DNA of 64,000 nt, taken from positions 1-64,000 of the forward strand of contig NZ_SMLZ01000109.1 of the NCBI RefSeq assembly GCF_009711415.1, given 5' to 3'. Below are positions 1-9,265 of the stretch, one piece after another. Position 1 is the stretch's first letter, and the number at the start of each line of letters is the position of its first letter. The notes under the pieces are model-generated. The model ran no database searches, was not told the origin of the DNA, and worked only from the letters and a program-made list of their open reading frames with translations. The stretch comes from Roseibium denhamense (GTDB lineage Bacteria; Pseudomonadota; Alphaproteobacteria; Rhizobiales; Stappiaceae). The position numbers and the translations under genes are program-made.

Positions 1-194
1 ATCCGATCATGAAATGATTTTTGTCGAAATGGCAGGAAAACCGTGCCGGACTTGCGCCGCACGCCCTTTTCCGCTATACGCGCGCTCGCGCCTGCACCCC
101 TGGAGGAGGCGCTTTTGGACCGATCCCGGACAACTCAAGGCTCTTTTGGCGCGAAAGTTCGCCGGTCCGTTACATATACCATAGGAGTTCTGCC

Positions 195-821
195 ATGGCT
201 GCCAGCTATGAGCTAAAGGCACAGGCACGGGACCGCGTGGGCAAGGGGGCCGCTCGGGCACTGCGTCGCGAAGGCCTTCTTCCTGCCGTGATCTACGGCG
301 ACAAAAAACCGGCTCTGCCTATCACCATCCCGGTGAAAGAAACCACCCTGACCCTGCACAAGGGCGGCTTCCTGACGCAAATCGGTGTCATCGACGTTGA
401 CGGCGAAAAGCACCAGGTCATCGCGAAAGACTTCCAGCTGCACCCGGTGCGCGACGATGTTCTGCACGTTGACTTCCTGCGCGTTACCAAAGGCGCGACG
501 TTCACAATCGAGATTCCGGTCCAGTTCCTGAACGAGGACAAGTGCCCGGGCATCAAGAAGGGCGGTGTTCTGAACGTTGTCCGTCACACGGTTGAAATGA
601 ACGTTCCAGCTGACGCGATCCCGGAAGCTCTGGAAATCGACCTTGCAAACGCTCAGCCGGGTGACACCCTGCACATCTCCGCAGTCACCCTGCCGAAGGG
701 CTGTGAGCCGACCATCACGGACCGCGACTTTACTATCGCGACGATTGCGGCCCCGGCCGGCGTGAAGGAAGCTGATGATGACGCTTCTGAGGACGGCGAA
801 GCAGAAGGCGGCGACGCTTAA
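195..821 (+). CDS. rplY: 50S ribosomal protein L25/general stress protein Ctc
   Basis: This 208-residue protein matches the long (Ctc/TL5) form of ribosomal protein L25, which binds 5S rRNA in the large subunit. The N-terminal L25 domain carries the [12 protein letters not shown] and PAVIYG segments (about residues 17-36). A beta-rich C-terminal domain follows, and the protein ends in an acidic Glu/Asp/Gly tail. The reading frame is open from position 21, but the conserved N-terminus [10 protein letters not shown] fixes the start at 195, behind a TAGGAG ribosome site. It is followed by a terminator and then pth, the usual alphaproteobacterial rplY-pth order. Confidence 0.95.
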   Translation: MAASYELKAQARDRVGKGAARALRREGLLPAVIYGDKKPALPITIPVKETTLTLHKGGFLTQIGVIDVDGEKHQVIAKDFQLHPVRDDVLHVDFLRVTKGATFTIEIPVQFLNEDKCPGIKKGGVLNVVRHTVEMNVPADAIPEALEIDLANAQPGDTLHISAVTLPKGCEPTITDRDFTIATIAAPAGVKEADDDASEDGEAEGGDA

Positions 822-845
822 CGCATTTGCCTGACAACGCGGATT

Positions 846-897
846 GAAGAGGCGGGTTCGCCTCTTCATTTTAAAGCAGCCTTCTTGGCTGCTTTTT
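846..897 (+). terminator. Double hairpin with T-run after rplY
   Basis: Two adjacent stems lie 25 bases after the rplY stop. The first pairs GAAGAGGCG (846-854) with CGCCTCTTC (859-867). The second pairs AAGCAGCC (874-881) with GGCTGCTT (887-894) and is followed by a short T-run. This has the form of a Rho-independent terminator. It would separate rplY from pth or partly attenuate readthrough. Confidence 0.75.
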
Positions 898-927
898 CAT
901 TTCAGGATCTGATCTGAGGAACATATC

Positions 928-1680
928 ATGAAAATGATCGTCGGACTCGGTAACCCGGGGAGCAAGTACTCCGGCAACCGGCATAATATCGGCTTCATGG
1001 CGGTGGACGAGATCCACCGGCGCAACTCCGGTTTCCAGCCTTGGAAGGCAAGGTTTCAGGCACAAGTCTCCGAAGGGCGGCTAGGCAGCGAAAAGGTTCT
1101 CCTGATCAAACCCAGCACCTTCATGAACGAGTCCGGCCGCTCAGTCGGCGAAGCCATGCGCTTCTTCAAGCTCGCACCGGAAGATATCGTCGTCATTTAT
1201 GATGAACTGGACCTGCCTCCCGCAAAGTTCCGCATGAAAACCGGCGGAGGACACGGCGGACACAACGGTCTGCGGTCGATCACGGCTCATATTGGCGCCG
1301 ACTACCGCCGCCTCCGGCTCGGGATCGGCCATCCGGGCGACAAGAAGCTGGTGTCGAACTACGTGCTTGGCGACTTCGCCAAGGCCGATCAGGAATGGCT
1401 GGCCCCTCTCCTCGGTCTTCTCGCGGACCAGGCACCGCTTTTGGCGCAAGGACAAGACAGCCAGTTCGCCAACAAGCTGACCCTGGCGCTCGAACCGGAA
1501 AAGGCGCAGCGGAAATCAAAAACTCCGGACGCGCCAAAGTCAGGACCTGCCAAACCCGCAAAAGCGAAAGGCCAGAGCCATATTCGCCAAGCTCGCCAAG
1601 CCAAGCCGGCTAGCCTTCCCAATTCGGGGCCAATGGCTGACATGCTCAAAAAACTTCTCCGCAAGAAAAACAGCGATTGA
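928..1680 (+). CDS. pth: Peptidyl-tRNA hydrolase
   Basis: This enzyme releases tRNA from peptidyl-tRNA that has dropped off the ribosome. The N-terminus has the family signature GLGNPG (residues 6-11) and RHNIGF with the catalytic His at residue 19. Supporting residues N67 (FMNESG) and D92 (YDELD) are in their expected places, and GGHGGHNGL follows. At 250 residues it is longer than the roughly 190-residue E. coli protein. The extra part is a Lys/Ala/Pro-rich C-terminal tail from about residue 190, common in alphaproteobacteria and probably disordered. It starts about 30 bases after the rplY terminator. Confidence 0.95.
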   Translation: MKMIVGLGNPGSKYSGNRHNIGFMAVDEIHRRNSGFQPWKARFQAQVSEGRLGSEKVLLIKPSTFMNESGRSVGEAMRFFKLAPEDIVVIYDELDLPPAKFRMKTGGGHGGHNGLRSITAHIGADYRRLRLGIGHPGDKKLVSNYVLGDFAKADQEWLAPLLGLLADQAPLLAQGQDSQFANKLTLALEPEKAQRKSKTPDAPKSGPAKPAKAKGQSHIRQARQAKPASLPNSGPMADMLKKLLRKKNSD

Positions 1681-1797
1681 TCCCGGCGGCCCAAAAAACA
1701 CGCAATACGCGTACTATTCAGCTTGTCACACGTCACAAATCGGTCACCACTGACGGGCACTCTTGGCTGGTTCATTTGAAGTGTTTGGAAGGCAAGA

Positions 1798-2814
1798 ATG
1801 CGTACTCTCCTCGTTTTTGCATCGGTCATTTTGTTTCAACCCGGCCCGGCATCCGCCTTTGAGAGGCTCGAAGGGTATTTCATTGCGGAAAAGGCGTGCG
1901 AAGCCTTCCAGAGTAAAAACAAGCAAACCAACCCCGGAAATATCGCGACCTCGATCCGCGTCGCCTATGACATGATCGGGATCAACAAGGCTGGCGGCGA
2001 CTACTTCCAGATCCGCATCGAAGACGCCCCTGTGACCACCGCTCGATGGGTCAGCAGCGATTGCGGCATTCACGTTGTCTCCGCCGGAACGGCAACAGCC
2101 GAACCGCTTGGCAACGACCAGATCAGCGACCTTCCGGGCCGGGAAGAATCGACGGACAATCTGCTTACCCTCAGCTGGCAACCGGCCTTTTGTGAGATCC
2201 GGCCGGGAAAAACAGAATGCCAGGACCTGAATGCAGGCAACCTGCCGCACACGACGCGCCAGCTGTCGATCCACGGTTTGTGGCCACAGCCGAAGGGGAA
2301 CAATTATTGCGGTGTTTCCCGCCAGGTTCGCAATCTGGACAAGCCGAATAGCTGGCATTTGCTGCCCGCGCCGGATCTGGACACGGACACCACAGACGCC
2401 TTGGCTGCAGCCATGCCTGGTTTTGCCAGCCATCTTCATCATCACGAATGGATCAAGCACGGCACCTGTTACTTCGGCGAAGGCAAGGCGGACGAATATT
2501 ACGACGACACGCTTTACCTGACAGAGCTCGTCAATGACTCTGCGGTTGCCGATCTCTTCGTCAACAATGTCGGCAGCGAAATCACGGGCGATGCCATCCG
2601 CACCGCATTCGACCAATCGTTCGGCGAAGGCACGGGGGACCGGGTGCTTGTGAAATGCACGAATGACGATGGCCGGACCCTCGTCAACGAAATCTGGATC
2701 AGCCTTAAAGGCCAGATCACACCGGAGTCGGATCTGGGAGACCTAATGCTGGCGGCCAACGCGACCCAGATGGGCTGCAACGGCGGGCTGGTTGATCCGG
2801 CAGGCCTTCAATAA
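1798..2814 (+). CDS. Secreted ribonuclease T2 family protein with extra N-terminal domain
   Basis: Both catalytic blocks of RNase T2 are present: IHGLWP (158-163, His159) and HEWIKHGTC (216-224, His216, Glu217, Lys220, His221). This endoribonuclease family works outside the cytoplasm. A signal peptide (residues 1-20, ending PASA) and several cysteines fit export. The T2 core begins near LSWQPAFC (about 125-132), leaving about 100 residues after the signal peptide that are not part of the usual core and look like a small separate domain. The gene stands between pth and ychF, which are often adjacent in this class, suggesting an insertion. Catalysis is well supported; the physiological role (RNA scavenging, stress or toxin-like) is unknown. 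Confidence 0.9.
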   Translation: MRTLLVFASVILFQPGPASAFERLEGYFIAEKACEAFQSKNKQTNPGNIATSIRVAYDMIGINKAGGDYFQIRIEDAPVTTARWVSSDCGIHVVSAGTATAEPLGNDQISDLPGREESTDNLLTLSWQPAFCEIRPGKTECQDLNAGNLPHTTRQLSIHGLWPQPKGNNYCGVSRQVRNLDKPNSWHLLPAPDLDTDTTDALAAAMPGFASHLHHHEWIKHGTCYFGEGKADEYYDDTLYLTELVNDSAVADLFVNNVGSEITGDAIRTAFDQSFGEGTGDRVLVKCTNDDGRTLVNEIWISLKGQITPESDLGDLMLAANATQMGCNGGLVDPAGLQ

Positions 2815-3139
2815 GGCAAACGTTGGAGTTTTTGAAACTGCCACTGCGTTTGAAAAGCGGTCGGCGACCATCAGGGCATTCCGTTTTAAAGCATCGGGCG
2901 TTTTGTCAGGAACACTCAAAAATGCCCGATCACTCCATATTGAGCCGCGATAGGGCCGCTGCTTTGTGACCGCAAGCCCAAGTATCGGCTTCGTAGGTTC
3001 AGCGGCCGTTAAACCTGCGCTGTGCAAGGCGGGAAGCGCCGCTGTTCTGCCGTGCCGGACGGCGGCACTTGACCTTGTCCCGGCCCTCGGGCATGTAGCG
3101 CTCCAACAGTTTCAGACACAAACCGAAAGCGACCTCACC
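2815..3139 (+). other. Intergenic region before ychF
   Basis: This 325-base gap holds an imperfect 13-bp inverted repeat (2893-2930) and presumably the ychF promoter. The ychF frame is open upstream to a GTG at 2966, but YchF proteins begin at the MGF...GLPNVGKST segment, so I treat that extension as untranslated. I see no other gene here. Confidence 0.6.
2893..2930. repeat. Inverted repeat downstream of RNase T2 gene
   Basis: ATCGGGCGTTTTG (2893-2905) pairs with CAAAAATGCCCGAT (2917-2930) with one irregular position and an 11-base loop. It starts 78 bases after the RNase T2 stop. No T-run follows the stem, so it may be a weak terminator or an RNA-processing hairpin rather than a classic terminator. 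Confidence 0.55.
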
Positions 3140-4240
3140 ATGGGTTTCCAGTGCGGCATTGTCGGACTGCCCAATGTCGGCAAGTCCACCCTCTTTAATG
3201 CGCTTACAAAGACTGCTGCGGCCCAGGCGGCCAACTATCCGTTCTGCACCATCGAGCCGAACACCGGCGAAGTCGCCGTGCCCGATCCGCGGCTTGAAGC
3301 CATCCGCGATATCGCTGCTTCCAAGGAAGTCATCCCGACCCGGATCACCTTTGTCGATATTGCGGGCCTTGTACGCGGGGCATCAAAAGGTGAAGGCCTC
3401 GGCAACCAGTTCCTGGCAAACATCCGGGAAGTTGACGCGATCGTTCATGTGCTCAGATGCTTTGAAGATGATGACATCACCCATGTCGAAGGCACTGTCG
3501 ATCCGATTGCCGATGCCGATACGGTCGAGACCGAACTCATGGTCGCGGACATGGAAAGCCTTGAAAAGCGTATTGCGCCCTTGAAGAAAAAAGCGACCGG
3601 CGGCGACAAGGAAGCAAAGGCCTTGTTGCCGATCATGGAAGCAGCGCTGGCCTTGCTGCAGGACGGCAAACCGGCACGCACGCTCGAGACCGCCGATGCG
3701 GAAGAGGCCAAGATGTTGAGAGGCCTTAACCTTTTGACCTCAAAGCCAGTGCTGTATGTCTGTAATGTCGAGGAAGCCTCCGCGGGCACCGGCAATGCGC
3801 TGTCTGCCAAGGTTGCGGAAAAGGCAAATGCAGAAGGGGCCGGGGCCGTTGTGATTTCAGCTGCCATCGAGGCGGAGATTTCCCAGCTCGACAAGGAAGA
3901 ACAGGAAGAGTTCCTCGAAACCATCGGCCTGGAAGAACCCGGGCTCGACCGGCTTATCCGTGCTGGCTACGACCTTCTTGGTCTGATCACTTATTTTACC
4001 GCAGGGCCGAAAGAGACCCGCGCCTGGACGATCACCGAAGGCACAAAGGCGCCGGGGGCTGCCGGTGTCATTCATACCGACTTTGAACGGGGCTTCATCC
4101 GCGCGCAAACCATCGCTTACAACGACTATGTTTCGCTGGGCGGGGAAGCGGCAGCCAAGGAAGCAGGCAAGGCCCGGGACGAAGGCAAGGAATACATCGT
4201 CAAGGACGGCGATGTGCTGCTCTTCAAGTTCAACACCTGA
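3140..4240 (+). CDS. ychF: Redox-regulated ATPase YchF (OLA1 family)
   Basis: This 366-residue protein is a ribosome-associated TRAFAC P-loop protein. It starts with MGFQCGIVGLPNVGKST, giving a Walker A at residues 9-17, followed by the YPFCTIEPN switch region and DIAGLVRGASKGEGLGNQFL. The usual NKxD guanine-specificity motif is replaced by NVEE (VCNVEEAS), the known reason why YchF prefers ATP. A C-terminal TGS domain contains the RAQTIAYNDYV segment and ends near DVLLFKFNT. The start at 3140 was chosen by homology over the in-frame GTG at 2966. The next gene begins 19 bases downstream, so they probably share a transcript. Confidence 0.96.
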   Translation: MGFQCGIVGLPNVGKSTLFNALTKTAAAQAANYPFCTIEPNTGEVAVPDPRLEAIRDIAASKEVIPTRITFVDIAGLVRGASKGEGLGNQFLANIREVDAIVHVLRCFEDDDITHVEGTVDPIADADTVETELMVADMESLEKRIAPLKKKATGGDKEAKALLPIMEAALALLQDGKPARTLETADAEEAKMLRGLNLLTSKPVLYVCNVEEASAGTGNALSAKVAEKANAEGAGAVVISAAIEAEISQLDKEEQEEFLETIGLEEPGLDRLIRAGYDLLGLITYFTAGPKETRAWTITEGTKAPGAAGVIHTDFERGFIRAQTIAYNDYVSLGGEAAAKEAGKARDEGKEYIVKDGDVLLFKFNT

Positions 4241-4259
4241 CCTGCGTCCGGGAGCTCCA

Positions 4260-4946
4260 ATGACCACCTATGTGTTCGATCCACCGGTCGTGACCGGCCT
4301 GCCGATTGTTGATGTCACGGCGCGGTTTCCCGTCCGGCGCGTTTACTGTGTTGGGCGCAATTATGCAGATCACGCAGTGGAGATGGGGCACGACCCGGAT
4401 CGCGAACCGCCGTTTTTCTTCCAAAAGAACCCGGACGATCTGGAGACATCAGGTGTCTTTCCCTATCCGGGGGCCAGTTCGAATGTGCACCACGAGGTCG
4501 AACTGGCTGTGTTGTTGAAGTCGGGAAGCGGCTCAATCCCGGAAAGCCGCGCCCTGGCGCATGTTTACGGCTATGCAGTGGCCCTCGACATGACCCGCAG
4601 GGATCTGCAGGCCGAGGCGAAGAAGGCCGGGCGCCCGTGGGACGCGGGCAAGGCATTTGAACGCTCGGCACCGATTGGCCCGGTCACACCGGCAGCGGAT
4701 TGCGGCCATCTCGGCTCGGGATCGATCCAGCTGACCGTCAACGGACAGACCCGGCAGAGCGGCGACCTTGATCAGATGATCTGGAACGTGCCAGGCATCA
4801 TTTCAAAGCTTTCGGAACTGTTTGTTCTCGGCGCAGGCGACGTCATATTGACAGGAACGCCCGCTGGTGTGGGACCTGTCCAGAAGGGTGACAAGCTGGT
4901 GGCCACCATATCCGGTTTGGAGCGCTTGTCTGTTGAGGTTTCCTGA
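4260..4946 (+). CDS. Fumarylacetoacetate hydrolase (FAH) family protein
   Basis: This 228-residue protein belongs to the FAH superfamily, metal-dependent hydrolases or decarboxylases of 2-oxo acids such as fumarylpyruvate. Family markers are CVGRNYADHA near residue 30, FFFQKNPDD, the metal-binding HHEVELAVLL, the ERSAPIGP segment, and GDVILTGTPAGVGP near the end. The ERSAPIGP motif resembles fumarylpyruvate hydrolases, but the substrate cannot be fixed from sequence. It begins 19 bases after ychF with GGAGCTCC just before the ATG and is probably co-transcribed with it. Confidence 0.88.
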   Translation: MTTYVFDPPVVTGLPIVDVTARFPVRRVYCVGRNYADHAVEMGHDPDREPPFFFQKNPDDLETSGVFPYPGASSNVHHEVELAVLLKSGSGSIPESRALAHVYGYAVALDMTRRDLQAEAKKAGRPWDAGKAFERSAPIGPVTPAADCGHLGSGSIQLTVNGQTRQSGDLDQMIWNVPGIISKLSELFVLGAGDVILTGTPAGVGPVQKGDKLVATISGLERLSVEVS

Positions 4947-4986
4947 TACCTCTGCAAACAGACCCGCAATCCTGAATGCCCGGGAA

Positions 4987-5139
4987 TCAGCTTCGATCCA
5001 ATCCCATCATGATCAACGGGTTCGGGCCTTTTTGACCATCCCATTTATGCGCGCCAGGTCCAAAGCCTTTGGAATGGGCAGCTTCGGGCTTCGGCAAGGT
5101 CTGATTTCCGGCAGCAGCTCTGTTTTGCAACGTTTTCAT
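4987..5139 (-). CDS. Possible 50-residue small protein
   Basis: In the gap between the FAH gene and the SLC13 permease, the minus strand encodes a 50-residue ORF beginning MKTLQNRAAAGNQ and ending MMGLDRS. A GAGAAG ribosome site lies five to six bases before the ATG. The peptide is polar, Gly/Pro/His-rich (GFGPGAHKWDGQKGPNP), and has no signal peptide or membrane segment. I do not recognise a family. The frame extends upstream to 5271, but the ribosome site favours this internal start. It could be spurious. Confidence 0.4.
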   Translation of the reverse strand: MKTLQNRAAAGNQTLPKPEAAHSKGFGPGAHKWDGQKGPNPLIMMGLDRS

Positions 5140-5295
5140 ATTCTTCTCATTTTGCGGACAGCCCGCTTTGGCATTGGTTTTCTTGTGAGCGTCATCTGGG
5201 GTCCGATCATGGCAAACCGGTGGCAACCGCATTAAGATTTTGTCACCATCTGATGCCGCAGTTTGTGGCAAAGTCCCCGATTGGAGCCTGAACTA

Positions 5296-7071
5296 TTGAC
5301 CTTCGATCAAATTGCGCTGTTTTGCCTGTTCGGAGCGGTCTTCGCTCTGCTCATCTGGGGCAGGATCAGGTTCGATCTCGTTGCGTTCGCCGCATTGGTT
5401 CTCGCAGCCCTTATGGGCTTGATCTCCACCGATCAGATATTTACCGGCTTCGGGCATCCGGCAGTGATCATCATTGCGCTGGTTCTGATCGTCTCCAAAG
5501 GCCTGATGAATTCCGGTGCTGTGGAACTGATTGCGAGCCAGCTTCTTTCCAGTGGCCGCAGTCTCTCAAAGCATATCGGCTTGATGGCGGCAGCAGGTGC
5601 TGGCCTTTCGGCGATCATCAATAACGTTGCCGCCCTGGCGCTTTTGATGCCGCTTGATCTTGAGGCAGCCAAGAAGGCGGGCCGGTCGGCAGGCCTCTCC
5701 CTGATGCCCCTCTCCTTTGCGACCATTCTTGGCGGCATGATCACCCTGATCGGGACGCCGCCAAACATCGTCATTGCCCAGTACCGGGCGGATGCGCTCG
5801 GCGCACCCTATGGAATGTTTGATTTTGCCCCTGTCGGGTTGATCGTGGCCGTTTGCGGAATAGCCTTCGTCACACTGATCGGCTGGCGGCTCTTGCCCAA
5901 ACACTTTCAGGACGCCCCGGAACAGGACGGATTTGCCGAAAGTCTCTACACAGCGGAACTGAAGGTCCGCGCGACACCGGACGAAGCAAGCCTCACCGTC
6001 GGCGATCTTTATCCGGTTGCCGACGAAAAGGACATTGCCATCATCGGCCTGATCCGGAACGGACGGCGGCTGCGCGGCTTCGCTCGGCGGGAACCGATAA
6101 AGCCGGACGACTACCTTGTGGTCGAAGGCGACCCCAAAGCGATTGAGAGTTTCATGGGCGCGGCCAAACTCGATTTCGCAGGGTCGGAAACCCACAAGGA
6201 AGGGCTGCGCGGCGGCGCCCTCATTTTGCGTGAGGCGATTGTTCCCGACAGCGCCCGCGTAACCGGCCAGTCTGCCTTCAACATGCGCCTTTTGCACGGG
6301 CATGGTGTCACACTGCTCGGGATCTCCCGCCAGGGCCGCAGGATCCAGAAGAGAGTGCGCCATGAAGCCATAAGACCAGGTGATGTCTTGCTGCTGCTTG
6401 GTACGGAAGACCGTGTCGAAGCCGCAACCACATGGCTCGGCGTCTATCCGCTGGAAGGACGCTCCACGGGCCTCATCCAGCGGAACAAGGCGTGGCTTGC
6501 GATTGCCGGTTTCGCCCTTGCTATTGCGGCGGCTGTAGCTGGATTGACGTATCTGCCCGTCGCACTCGCCGCCTGTGTGGTCTTGTATGCCGGCGCCGGC
6601 CTGGTGTCAGGCTCCGAGGTTTACTCAGCCGTGGAATGGAAGGTCATCGTGCTCCTTGGGTCCCTGATCCCGCTTGGCCAGGCCTTCGAAAAAGCCGGAA
6701 ACGCGCAGCTGATCGCGGACGGGATCGTATCGCTCACATCCGGGGCACCGGCCTGGATTACGCTCACGGTTCTGATGGTGGTCACAATGACCCTGTCGGA
6801 TTTCTTGAACAACGTCGCCACGACCCTGATCGCCGCGCCGATTTCAATCCAGATCGCCAACACTTTAGGTGTGAACCCGGATGCTTTCCTGATGGCGGTC
6901 GCAGTTGCCGCATCCTGTGCGTTTCTCACCCCGATCGGGCATAAGAACAATACAATCATCATGGGCCCCGGCGGCTACAGCTTCGGTGACTATTGGCGCC
7001 TTGGGCTGCCGCTGGAGATCCTGGTCTTGCTTGTTTCCATCCCTGCCATACTTCTTATCTGGCCCCTTTGA
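5296..7071 (+). CDS. SLC13/DASS-family permease with two RCK_C domains
   Basis: This 591-residue inner-membrane transporter has the two-block architecture of SLC13 (divalent anion:Na+ symporter) proteins: hydrophobic segments at about residues 5-190, two soluble TrkA-C/RCK_C modules (about 200-380), then further membrane segments. Repeated signatures IINNVAALALLMP and FLNNVATTLIAAP mark the two inverted halves. TLIGTPPNIV and GHKNNTIIMGPGGY are further transporter motifs. The substrate (sulfate, dicarboxylate or other anion) is not predictable. I chose the TTG at 5296 because GGAG lies nine bases upstream; a TTG at 5263 would add 11 residues. Confidence 0.85.
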   Translation: MTFDQIALFCLFGAVFALLIWGRIRFDLVAFAALVLAALMGLISTDQIFTGFGHPAVIIIALVLIVSKGLMNSGAVELIASQLLSSGRSLSKHIGLMAAAGAGLSAIINNVAALALLMPLDLEAAKKAGRSAGLSLMPLSFATILGGMITLIGTPPNIVIAQYRADALGAPYGMFDFAPVGLIVAVCGIAFVTLIGWRLLPKHFQDAPEQDGFAESLYTAELKVRATPDEASLTVGDLYPVADEKDIAIIGLIRNGRRLRGFARREPIKPDDYLVVEGDPKAIESFMGAAKLDFAGSETHKEGLRGGALILREAIVPDSARVTGQSAFNMRLLHGHGVTLLGISRQGRRIQKRVRHEAIRPGDVLLLLGTEDRVEAATTWLGVYPLEGRSTGLIQRNKAWLAIAGFALAIAAAVAGLTYLPVALAACVVLYAGAGLVSGSEVYSAVEWKVIVLLGSLIPLGQAFEKAGNAQLIADGIVSLTSGAPAWITLTVLMVVTMTLSDFLNNVATTLIAAPISIQIANTLGVNPDAFLMAVAVAASCAFLTPIGHKNNTIIMGPGGYSFGDYWRLGLPLEILVLLVSIPAILLIWPL

Positions 7072-7155
7072 CCTGCCCGTGCACCTCAGCACCCCTGCGC
7101 AAACCGCGAGAACAACCTTTGCGGCTGCTTGATCTAACTCACGGAGAGACCCGAC

Positions 7156-8061
7156 ATGACCACTGCGAAGCGCATTTTGTTTACCGGCGGCAGCGGAAAG
7201 GCCGGAAAGCATGTGATCGCCTATCTTTTGGACAAGGGGCACCGGGTTCTGAATGTTGACCTGACACCTTTGGACCAGCCAGGTGTCGACAACCTGACAG
7301 CGGACATCACACAGTCCGGCGAAATGTTCAACGCACTGACCAGTTACGCCAATTTCGACGAGCTGGAACCTGGAACCGGCGTTCCCAAGTTTGATGCGGT
7401 GGTTCATTTTGCGGCCGTACCGCGGATCTTGATCCATCCGGACAACAAGACCTTCGAGGTCAATACATTCGGCACTTATAATGTCATTGAGGCAGCGGTG
7501 AAGCTCGGGATCCGGAAGATCATCATCGCCTCGTCCGAGACGACCTACGGCGTCTGTTTTGCGGACGGAACAGCCCTGCCCGACAGTCTGCCCGTCGAAG
7601 AAAATCACGACACCAACCCGATGGACAGCTATGGCCTGTCAAAGGTGGTCAACGAAAAGACCGCCCGCGCGTTTCAAAGGCGCTCGGGTTTTGACATCTA
7701 TGCTCTGCGGATCGGCAATGTGATCGAGCCGCATGAATACAGCCGCTTTCCTGATTTCTTTGAAAACCCGGATCAGCGGCTCCGGAACATCTTCTGCTAT
7801 ATCGACGCGCGTGATCTCGGCCAAATCGTTGACCGGTGCCTGGAAAAGGACGGCCTAGGGTATCAGGTCTTCAATGCGGGCAACGATGAAAACTCTGTCG
7901 ACCTGCCGAACAGCGAATTGATACGCCGATATTATCCGGGCGTACCCGTCAGCCGTCCGCTCAAAGAGCATGAAGCTCTGTTTTCCAACCGGAAGATCCG
8001 GGAGGTTCTTGGATTTGAGGAGGAGCACAGCTGGCGCAAATATGTGAACCCTTCAAAATAG
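7156..8061 (+). CDS. NAD(P)-dependent oxidoreductase, extended SDR (epimerase/dehydratase) family
   Basis: A Rossmann-fold dinucleotide site, FTGGSGKAGKHV (residues 9-20), opens this 301-residue protein. The acidic residue of NVDL after the second strand suggests NAD preference. The HFAAVP segment, the SSETTYG active-site serine region and the catalytic YGLSK tetrad part identify an extended short-chain dehydrogenase such as a sugar-nucleotide epimerase or dehydratase. A GGAGAG ribosome site precedes the ATG. It follows the permease by 84 bases and faces the convergent AraC-type gene. The substrate is unknown. Confidence 0.85.
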   Translation: MTTAKRILFTGGSGKAGKHVIAYLLDKGHRVLNVDLTPLDQPGVDNLTADITQSGEMFNALTSYANFDELEPGTGVPKFDAVVHFAAVPRILIHPDNKTFEVNTFGTYNVIEAAVKLGIRKIIIASSETTYGVCFADGTALPDSLPVEENHDTNPMDSYGLSKVVNEKTARAFQRRSGFDIYALRIGNVIEPHEYSRFPDFFENPDQRLRNIFCYIDARDLGQIVDRCLEKDGLGYQVFNAGNDENSVDLPNSELIRRYYPGVPVSRPLKEHEALFSNRKIREVLGFEEEHSWRKYVNPSK

Positions 8062-8175
8062 CTGAGGTCCAGACCCTAAAGGCTCAGGCCTTTCGTCAAC
8101 AACGCCCGATGCCCGGCCACTCCACAATCGATCCGCTTTGGGTGCTAAATCAGGCCAGATTTACCGCCTGCGGAT

Positions 8176-9063
8176 CTAGCCTTCGTTAGCCAGTGGCAGG
8201 CAGACTTCTGTGAGGAGATCGGACGGTGCCGTGTCCCGGGGATTGTTCAGGTAATTCTCGATACATGGTGCATCGGCCGGTGTTTGGCCCGACTGCGGCA
8301 GCCAATGACCATAGAGCCAGTCATAGGCAGCTTTCAATTCGGCATAGGGCCCGACATGGGTGAGCACGGCATAGCGACCACCCCGGCTTTCATAAGCTTC
8401 AAGCGGCGCCTCGATCGGGAACCCTTCGGCAACAACGGCCCCCGCACAGGAGCGCAGATCCTCTTCGGCAACGTGGGTCGGATCGGAGAAGTAATAGGCC
8501 TTCATACCAAGGATCTGGGCAACAAGCCCCCGGCTCACAAGTATACCGACCAGCGTTTCAAAGGCCCGTCCGATCTCCATGTAACTCCCCTTGTGCGGTA
8601 ACGATGCAATACGTTCTGCGGGCAAGTCACGAATTGAAACCTCATACATGTCAGTGTGCCCTTTCCAAGTGATGAGAGCGTTCAGGTCGTCATTGGGCCG
8701 CATTCGCGACACCCGGTATTGCGACGGGGATTGGAGGTAAGATGTTTTAAAACTGCGTCCGAAAGCTTCTGAACTTGAATATCCCGCGCGGCGGGCGATC
8801 TCACTCACGGGGCGCGCCGTGTAGGCAAGGTCGGACGCTGCCCGGTGCAGCCGTAACCGCTTGACCATCGAAAATATGGATTCGCCGTAAAGTGACTGCC
8901 AAACCCGGTGCCAATGCCACGGCGAAAGGGCTGCAACCTCCGCCAGCGTGTTTAGATCGATATCCTCGTCCAGATGGTCGTAGATATATTCGATCACACG
9001 CTCAAACCGGCGCAGATAGCCATTGTCCCGGTTTGGCCTGGGCGGCGTCTTGTGAAGGTTCAT
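8176..9063 (-). CDS. AraC-family transcriptional regulator with GyrI-like effector domain
   Basis: The N-terminal 110 residues form the two helix-turn-helix units of AraC/XylS regulators, with the hallmark second helix SEIARRAGYSSSEAFGRSFK and the closing SPSQYR. The rest (about 130-295) matches GyrI-like small-molecule-binding domains (VSIRDLPAERIASLPHKGSYMEIG and later YAVLTHVGPY). This domain order, DNA-binding first, resembles Rob/SoxS-like regulators sensing hydrophobic compounds. The start at 9063 was chosen over 9099 because GGGGAG sits eight bases upstream. Its targets are unknown. Confidence 0.88.
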   Translation of the reverse strand: MNLHKTPPRPNRDNGYLRRFERVIEYIYDHLDEDIDLNTLAEVAALSPWHWHRVWQSLYGESIFSMVKRLRLHRAASDLAYTARPVSEIARRAGYSSSEAFGRSFKTSYLQSPSQYRVSRMRPNDDLNALITWKGHTDMYEVSIRDLPAERIASLPHKGSYMEIGRAFETLVGILVSRGLVAQILGMKAYYFSDPTHVAEEDLRSCAGAVVAEGFPIEAPLEAYESRGGRYAVLTHVGPYAELKAAYDWLYGHWLPQSGQTPADAPCIENYLNNPRDTAPSDLLTEVCLPLANEG

Positions 9064-9265
9064 CCGTTTTGCTCCCCGTGAGTTGGCAAAACCTATCACC
9101 AGGCAGCTTGATAAATCTTGCGATCTTCAGCCTCGGACGAAACAGGCGAGAATAACTGGACTCGGATGCTCTGCTCGGGCGGCAGAAACGTTTTACTTCA
9201 TGACACGGTACCGGTAGCTTCGAAACGCCCGAAATTGATGGGGCGACGGAGTTAAGGAAAATGCC

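Noticed and set aside
2966-3139. In-frame N-terminal extension of ychF from a GTG
   Set aside because: YchF proteins start at the MGF...GLPNVGKST segment, and the extension has no similarity to the family; treated as leader DNA.
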